From Chitinophagaceae bacterium (GTDB lineage: Bacteria > Bacteroidota > Bacteroidia > Chitinophagales > Chitinophagaceae): 17,495 nucleotides of DNA. The notes below the pieces were generated by a model, which was not told the origin of the DNA, did not search any database, and was given only the letters and a program-made list of their open reading frames with translations. The translations under genes were made by a program, and so were the position numbers. Shown piece after piece: positions 14,572 through 17,495 of this stretch. Positions within the stretch are counted from its first letter, which is position 1; every line of letters starts with the position of its first letter. Location: contig JALNZE010000038.1 in NCBI GenBank assembly GCA_023229465.1, positions 1 through 17,495 on the forward strand, written 5' to 3'.

Positions 14572-15597
14572 TTGGACCATCTTCATGCACCTGTCGCGAT
14601 AGCCTCTATGAAAAAAGGGAAACATGTTGTCACTCATAAGCCAATAGCCAACCGGATGTATGAGGCCAGACTTGCTATTGACACTGCCAAAAAAACAGGT
14701 CTGAGCACGCATCTGCTTGCATGGAGTAAAAGACCCGACTATGATACTATTAAGAAGTGGATCAGCGAAGGTCGAATTGGCAAACTGAAGGAGATACATA
14801 ACTGGTCGAACAGGCCCGTGTGGCCTCAATGGCAAGCCAACCCCACAGATAAACCACCTGTGCCAAAAGGTTTTAACTGGGATCTATGGCTGGGTCCGGT
14901 ACCTGATCGACCCTATCATCCAAACTATACTCATGCAGTCTTTCGCGGATGGTACGACTTTGGAGCAGGAAGTATTGCCGATATGGGACATTACAGCCTT
15001 TTCCCGCTTTTTATGACTTTAGGCATTGATACCCCGGCTAAAAGCGCTGAAACATACGCCGCAACAACTTGTGCACTGCAGGACAATGTGGCTGTAGGTG
15101 TTAAAAATGATGTTGCATTCCCCTTATCCTGTATCATCCGTTTTAAATTCGAAGCCCAGGCAGAACTTCCACCCTTTGATCTTTTCTGGTACGACGGAGG
15201 CATGAAACCTGTTACCCCTGACGAGCTGGGTGCAGGAGGTGAATCATTGAAAAAGGAAGGAATGATGTTCGTTGGTGATAAAGGAAAAATAATCGGCGAC
15301 TTCAGGGGTGAAAACCCGGTGCTGTACACTGAAAACACGATGCTGGTAAAAGAATCCGCTCCCGATCCATCAGGACAAGACAGTAACGATATCTGGATCA
15401 ACTCCTTTAAAAATAACACCCAGTCACCCGGAAGCTTTATTTATGCAGGACCAGTTACGGAGGCCATCCTTCTCGGAGCAGTGGCATTACGAGCAGGGAA
15501 AAAGGTCGACTATGATGCTGCTAATATGAAAATTACAAACATTCCGGAAGCCAATAAGTTCCTTGTGAGAGAATATCGGAAAGGATGGGAGCTTTAA
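14572..15597 (+). pseudogene. Gfo/Idh/MocA-family oxidoreductase, N-terminally truncated
   Basis: About 341 residues remain of a protein usually near 450 residues. The family uses NAD(P) to oxidise or reduce sugars and cyclic polyols. Visible are DHLHAPVAIASMKKGKHV, then HKP (the family EKP position, Lys23) and GAGSIADMGHY with Asp137 and His140, typical of the catalytic domain, together with WSNRPVWPQW and NWDLWLGPVPDRPYHP, which mark the Bacteroidota subgroup. The Rossmann NAD-binding half (GxGxxG and about 100 residues) is missing. The frame begins with TTG directly at the junction and continues upstream only into the antisense of the sigma gene, so I treat it as a broken gene and the apparent start as artificial. 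It precedes the GH106-like remnant and probably belonged to the same sugar catabolic cluster. Confidence 0.88.
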
Positions 15598-15601
15598 GTA
15601 A

Positions 15602-15856
15602 TTGGGTGCTCAAGTAGGCCGGAATATCTATACAACACGTCAGGTTAATTTTAATATTCATACCGTAAACAAATTCAGATTGGAAAAGCCGACGGAGGTT
15701 TCAATAGCAGCTGCCCCGTTTCTTAATGGAAGTTTACGAACCAGGTGTTTAATTCGATTTGGTTCTTATCTTTGGATGACGCTCAACAAAAATCGAACGC
15801 TGGCGCCTTCTGGTAAAGGCCGATATCGGATTCAGGAGGAACCCGGTTCAAATTAA
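15602..15856 (+). other. Spacer with an 84-codon open frame of uncertain status
   Basis: The stretch between the oxidoreductase remnant and the GH106-like gene (15598-15861) has an open frame that ends 5 bases before the next ATG. The predicted product has a fairly basic composition with no recognisable domain, signal peptide or motif. Other plus-strand frames also contain short plausible stretches (for example around 15805-15860), so this may be decayed coding sequence read in the wrong frame. I do not assign a gene. Confidence 0.2.
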
Positions 15857-15861
15857 GGTCC

Positions 15862-16497
15862 ATGAAAAAACTCCCGTTACTGATCCTTGCGATATCTGTT
15901 CTGGTGCACCTTCCAGTATTCGATCAGGAAGACCTTTCCGGCTATGCCGATCCGATAAATGGCGGGACACTGATCATTGAAACCGGCACAAATGGGCAAC
16001 CTCGAAGTTATCTGGAACGGGGCTTCCTGAATCCGCCTTCCGAATCCCGCCTCCGATGCTACTGGTGGTGGCTGAACAGCATGGCCACTAAAGAATCAAT
16101 TACCCGCGATCTCGAACAGATGAAATCAAAAGGTTATGGTGGCGCTTCGATTGTTGATGCCGGAAGTTCGAATTACCAGATAGCCCGGAAAACACCTGCC
16201 GGACCTGTCTTCATGAGTCCGGCATGGATGGAGCTTTATAAACATGCGGTAAAAGAGGCCGATCGGGTTGGCATCGAACTGAGTGTTAATGTTCAGAGTG
16301 GCTGGAATCCGGGGGCGCCTTCAATTACTCCCGAATTTGCCATGAAAAAGATAGTCTGGTCTGAAGTCGATATTACCGGAGGGAAAAAAATCAGCATGGA
16401 GTTGCCTCAACCGGAACAAATATTGCTTTACCAGGATATAATGGTTCAGGCAATCCCGGAAAAGAAGGGCATACCTTTTAACAAGGGTATAAACTGA
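15862..16497 (+). pseudogene. GH106-like (alpha-L-rhamnosidase-type) glycosyl hydrolase, 3' truncated by insertion
   Basis: Only 211 residues remain of a family whose members are usually near 1000 residues. A signal peptide covers about 1-20. Residues 52-75 (LERGFLNPPSESRLRCYWWW) and 78-101 (ITRDLEQMKSKGYGG) are the characteristic start of the GH106-like catalytic barrel, followed by NVQSGWNPGAPSITPE at 143-158. The stop codon TGA at 16495-16497 is the first three bases of the transposon end, so the true gene continued beyond 16494 and was interrupted. The catalytic residues in the missing part are lost, so no activity is expected. With the upstream oxidoreductase it suggests a former rhamnose-containing glycan cluster. 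Confidence 0.85.
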
Positions 16498-16527
16498 TAC
16501 CACCCACCGGCGAAAAACGATACCACC
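16495..16527 (+). repeat. Repeated GATACCACC end motifs
   Basis: TGATACCACC at 16495-16504 and CGATACCACC at 16518-16527 are nine-of-ten identical and 23 bases apart. A weaker variant (CGGTACCACT) is at 16617-16626 within the next gene. Position at the boundary of a disrupted gene and the leading TG support a transposon end with multiple transposase-binding repeats. Confidence 0.65.
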
Positions 16528-16579
16528 TTTTACTGTTTTCCTAAAACGTTACACTTTCGGTTGAAGAAAGCTTAACGTA

Positions 16580-16972
16580 ATGACTCGCACAATAACTTGC
16601 CATCACTGTGGTAAAACGGTACCACTTAATCCCCGTCTCAAGAAAAAACAAACGTATTGTTCCGCCCAGGAGTGTCAGCAGACTCGTCGGAGCGCCAGGA
16701 AAAAGGAGCGGTACCAAAATGATACAGTCTATCGGAAGAAGCATCTAAAAAGTCAACAGGCATGGCGTCGACGGCGCCCCTCTCATCAATATCAGGGAGA
16801 ATACCGGGAGTCACATCCGGAGTATGTAGTGCGTAATCGTGAGTTACAATGCGAACGTAACAAAAGGCGTCAAAGGGACCCATCACTATTGATTGTAAAT
16901 GGGACCTCGTTCTTAGCACACCTGCAGATCCTATCAAAGCAAGAGGCGATTTTGGTTAAAAATAGTGTCTGA
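16580..16972 (+). CDS. Small basic zinc-ribbon protein of a transposon
   Basis: A 130-residue, very basic protein. Four cysteines form a zinc-ribbon pattern: Cys7 and Cys10 (CHHC) and Cys27 and Cys32 (CSAQEC). An arginine/lysine- and aromatic-rich helical stretch with repeated RxxHPEY-type segments follows (SHQYQGEYRESHPEYVVRNR). I associate this family with elements that also carry a ParB-like gene and IS21-type transposase genes; the exact role is unknown, probably DNA binding at element ends or regulation. The last ~25 residues follow a 20-base direct repeat and look unlike the rest, so the C-terminus may be altered. The stop overlaps the next gene by 8 bases. Confidence 0.6.
   Translation: MTRTITCHHCGKTVPLNPRLKKKQTYCSAQECQQTRRSARKKERYQNDTVYRKKHLKSQQAWRRRRPSHQYQGEYRESHPEYVVRNRELQCERNKRRQRDPSLLIVNGTSFLAHLQILSKQEAILVKNSV
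16890..16909 (+). repeat. 20-base direct repeat, copy 1
   Basis: Exact 20-base repeat of 16970-16989, lying 80 bases upstream of it in the 3' part of the zinc-ribbon gene. The two copies are read in different frames. If the 80-base unit were removed, the zinc-ribbon frame would run directly into the sequence around 16990. Confidence 0.85.
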
Positions 16973-17273
16973 TTGTAAATGGGACCTCGATTGCACCGGG
17001 CTTTTCAGCCGGTTACCTTTACCGGGACTAAAAACAGGATCGGTGAGCCCCAGAATCGAAGAGATACCCTTAAGCGAATTTGACCTGTCACTCTCAGAGA
17101 TGCGGATCATGAATATGGGCCGGATCCTTCAGGTGGAGAAGTCTATGCGTGAGCATGGCCAGTTACAGTCTGTCGTGGCCAGGGTCCATGCAGGAGGGAT
17201 CCAGCTGATTGATGGCTTCAAGCGTTATGTACACCAAATGATTATGCAAAGCAATGCTTCTTTACCTCCTTAA
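16965..17273 (+). pseudogene. ParB-like nuclease-domain protein, C-terminally truncated
   Basis: 102 residues are open from a GTG at 16965. Residues about 32-90 match the start of the ParB/Spo0J nuclease-like domain (IPLSEFDLS, MRIMNMGRILQVEKSMREHG, QLIDGFKRY). The native sequence should continue with the GFKRYxA helix and then a helix-turn-helix DNA-binding domain of full ParB proteins (about 260-300 residues). Instead, after Tyr89 (about 17231) it ends in VHQMIMQSNASLPP and a stop, which fits none of that. It is therefore a truncated transposon gene. It probably took part in target or end recognition; that is inference from the family. Confidence 0.75.
16970..16989 (+). repeat. 20-base direct repeat, copy 2
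   Basis: Second exact copy of the 16890-16909 repeat, at the start of the ParB-like gene. It includes an ATG (16979-16981) that is in another frame. Confidence 0.85.
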
Positions 17274-17336
17274 TGTCAAATAATTAAATCTTATTATTGA
17301 TAAAATACTTTCCATAATATTTTGGTCTATTATTGT

Positions 17337-17360
17337 ATTGACGGCAATTCCGCTGTCAAT
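17337..17360 (+). promoter_or_regulatory. Imperfect palindrome upstream of the recombinase-like gene
   Basis: A 24-base inverted repeat has arms ATTGACGGC and GCTGTCAAT, one mismatch (possible G-U in RNA), and a 6-base centre. It ends 16 bases before the start codon and is not followed by a T-run. It may be an operator or an integration/recombination site of the element. No function can be shown from sequence. Confidence 0.45.
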
Positions 17361-17376
17361 CAAGCTATATTTAATT

Positions 17377-17495
17377 ATGGAAAAAGTAAAAGAAACCTAT
17401 GAACAGGTAATTGCTGAGGTTATCGAGTATCTTGAAGCAAGATTCTCGCGCTCAGACTGCACGCTAAAGCGCTATCAGAACCGTTGGGGAAGAGT
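17377..17495 (+). CDS. Probable tyrosine recombinase/integrase, N-terminal part only
   Basis: The ATG at 17377 opens a frame of 39 codons that runs off the window. The visible product is a single helix-rich segment, EVIEYLEARFSRSDCTLKRYQ and then NRWGR, matching the pattern of the SAM-like core-binding domain at the start of phage-type integrases (a short helical domain with a serine/threonine-x-x-x-Y-R/W motif). The catalytic domain would lie beyond the window, so the call is tentative. An upstream 140-base AT-rich spacer (17233-17376) holds the palindrome above and no other gene. This element may have replaced the rest of the ParB-type transposon. Confidence 0.5.
   Translation, partial: MEKVKETYEQVIAEVIEYLEARFSRSDCTLKRYQNRWGR

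Larger units (their letters stand above)
16495..17232 (+). mobile_element. Left part of an IS21-like/ParB-type transposon
   Basis: The element begins with TG at 16495, in the GH106-like gene. Its end has two copies of GATACCACC (16496-16504 and 16519-16527) 23 bases apart, as in IS21-family ends with repeated transposase-binding sites. It then encodes a zinc-ribbon protein and a ParB-like protein, a gene pair I associate with this type of element. No transposase or right end is present: the ParB-like frame is cut at about 17232 and unrelated DNA follows. Assignment to IS21 rests on end structure and gene content only. Confidence 0.6.

Noticed and set aside
14572..14574. TTG as a true start of the oxidoreductase
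   Set aside because: It falls inside a conserved family region (xDHLHA), and the whole Rossmann domain is missing; the gene is truncated.
14991..15419. Minus-strand open frame of 142 codons
   Set aside because: It is antisense to the well-supported oxidoreductase remnant, with no domain or start context.
16638..16937. Minus-strand open frame of 99 codons
   Set aside because: It is antisense to the zinc-ribbon gene, which has a coherent cysteine pattern; the minus frame does not.
1..17495. CRISPR array, tRNA, rRNA or riboswitch
   Set aside because: No regularly spaced repeats with unique spacers and no cloverleaf or conserved riboswitch core could be seen on either strand by eye.

Overview
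The window looks like a member of the Bacteroidota, probably a free-living or gut glycan degrader of the Bacteroidales/Marinilabiliales kind. Three secreted proteins end in type IX secretion (T9SS) type A sorting domains. The TonB-dependent receptor carries a Bacteroidota-style STN plus carboxypeptidase-regulatory-like N-terminus, and a FecI-type ECF sigma factor sits beside a FecR/DUF4974 anti-sigma factor. Non-coding DNA is AT-rich and Shine-Dalgarno sequences are weak. No rRNA, tRNA or CRISPR array is visible.

Region 1 (about 14.56 kb down to 0.17 kb, all on the minus strand) is a self-contained glycan-acquisition locus. In transcription order it holds an ECF sigma factor, a FecR-like anti-sigma factor, a TonB-dependent receptor with a signalling STN domain, a secreted parallel beta-helix protein, a strong hairpin terminator, a 1375-residue LamG-containing (alpha/alpha)6-barrel glycosidase-like protein, and a GH32 fructan hydrolase-type enzyme. 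No SusD partner is present, so this is not a classical SusC/SusD locus. The most striking feature is a ~165-residue beta-sandwich-like module that occurs four times in the three secreted enzymes: once in GH32, twice in the barrel protein and once in the beta-helix protein. It has a very characteristic signature (GWHDLGAGRDV, GPQLWF, DPxWG, PHxG...WFGA). I infer that it is a carbohydrate-binding or anchoring module that targets all three enzymes to one polysaccharide. The GH32 enzyme suggests a fructose-containing glycan, but the substrate is not proven.

Region 2 (14.57-16.49 kb, plus strand) is the remnant of a different catabolic cluster. It contains a Gfo/Idh/MocA-family oxidoreductase that lacks its NAD-binding N-terminus, a short unassigned spacer with an open frame, and the first ~211 codons of a GH106-like (alpha-L-rhamnosidase-type) glycosyl hydrolase. 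The oxidoreductase is cut exactly where the sigma-factor locus begins, so that boundary is an evolutionary breakpoint.

Region 3 (16.495-17.495 kb, plus strand) is nested mobile DNA. The left end of an IS21-like/ParB-type transposon interrupts the GH106-like gene and supplies its stop codon. This end has repeated GATACCACC termini, a basic zinc-ribbon protein and a truncated ParB-like protein. The transposon is itself cut at about 17.23 kb. After an imperfect palindrome, a probable tyrosine recombinase gene begins and runs off the window.

Working model: the outer-membrane receptor binds an oligosaccharide, signals through its STN domain to FecR, and releases the sigma factor. The sigma factor then boosts expression of the receptor and the T9SS-exported enzymes that all carry the shared targeting module.
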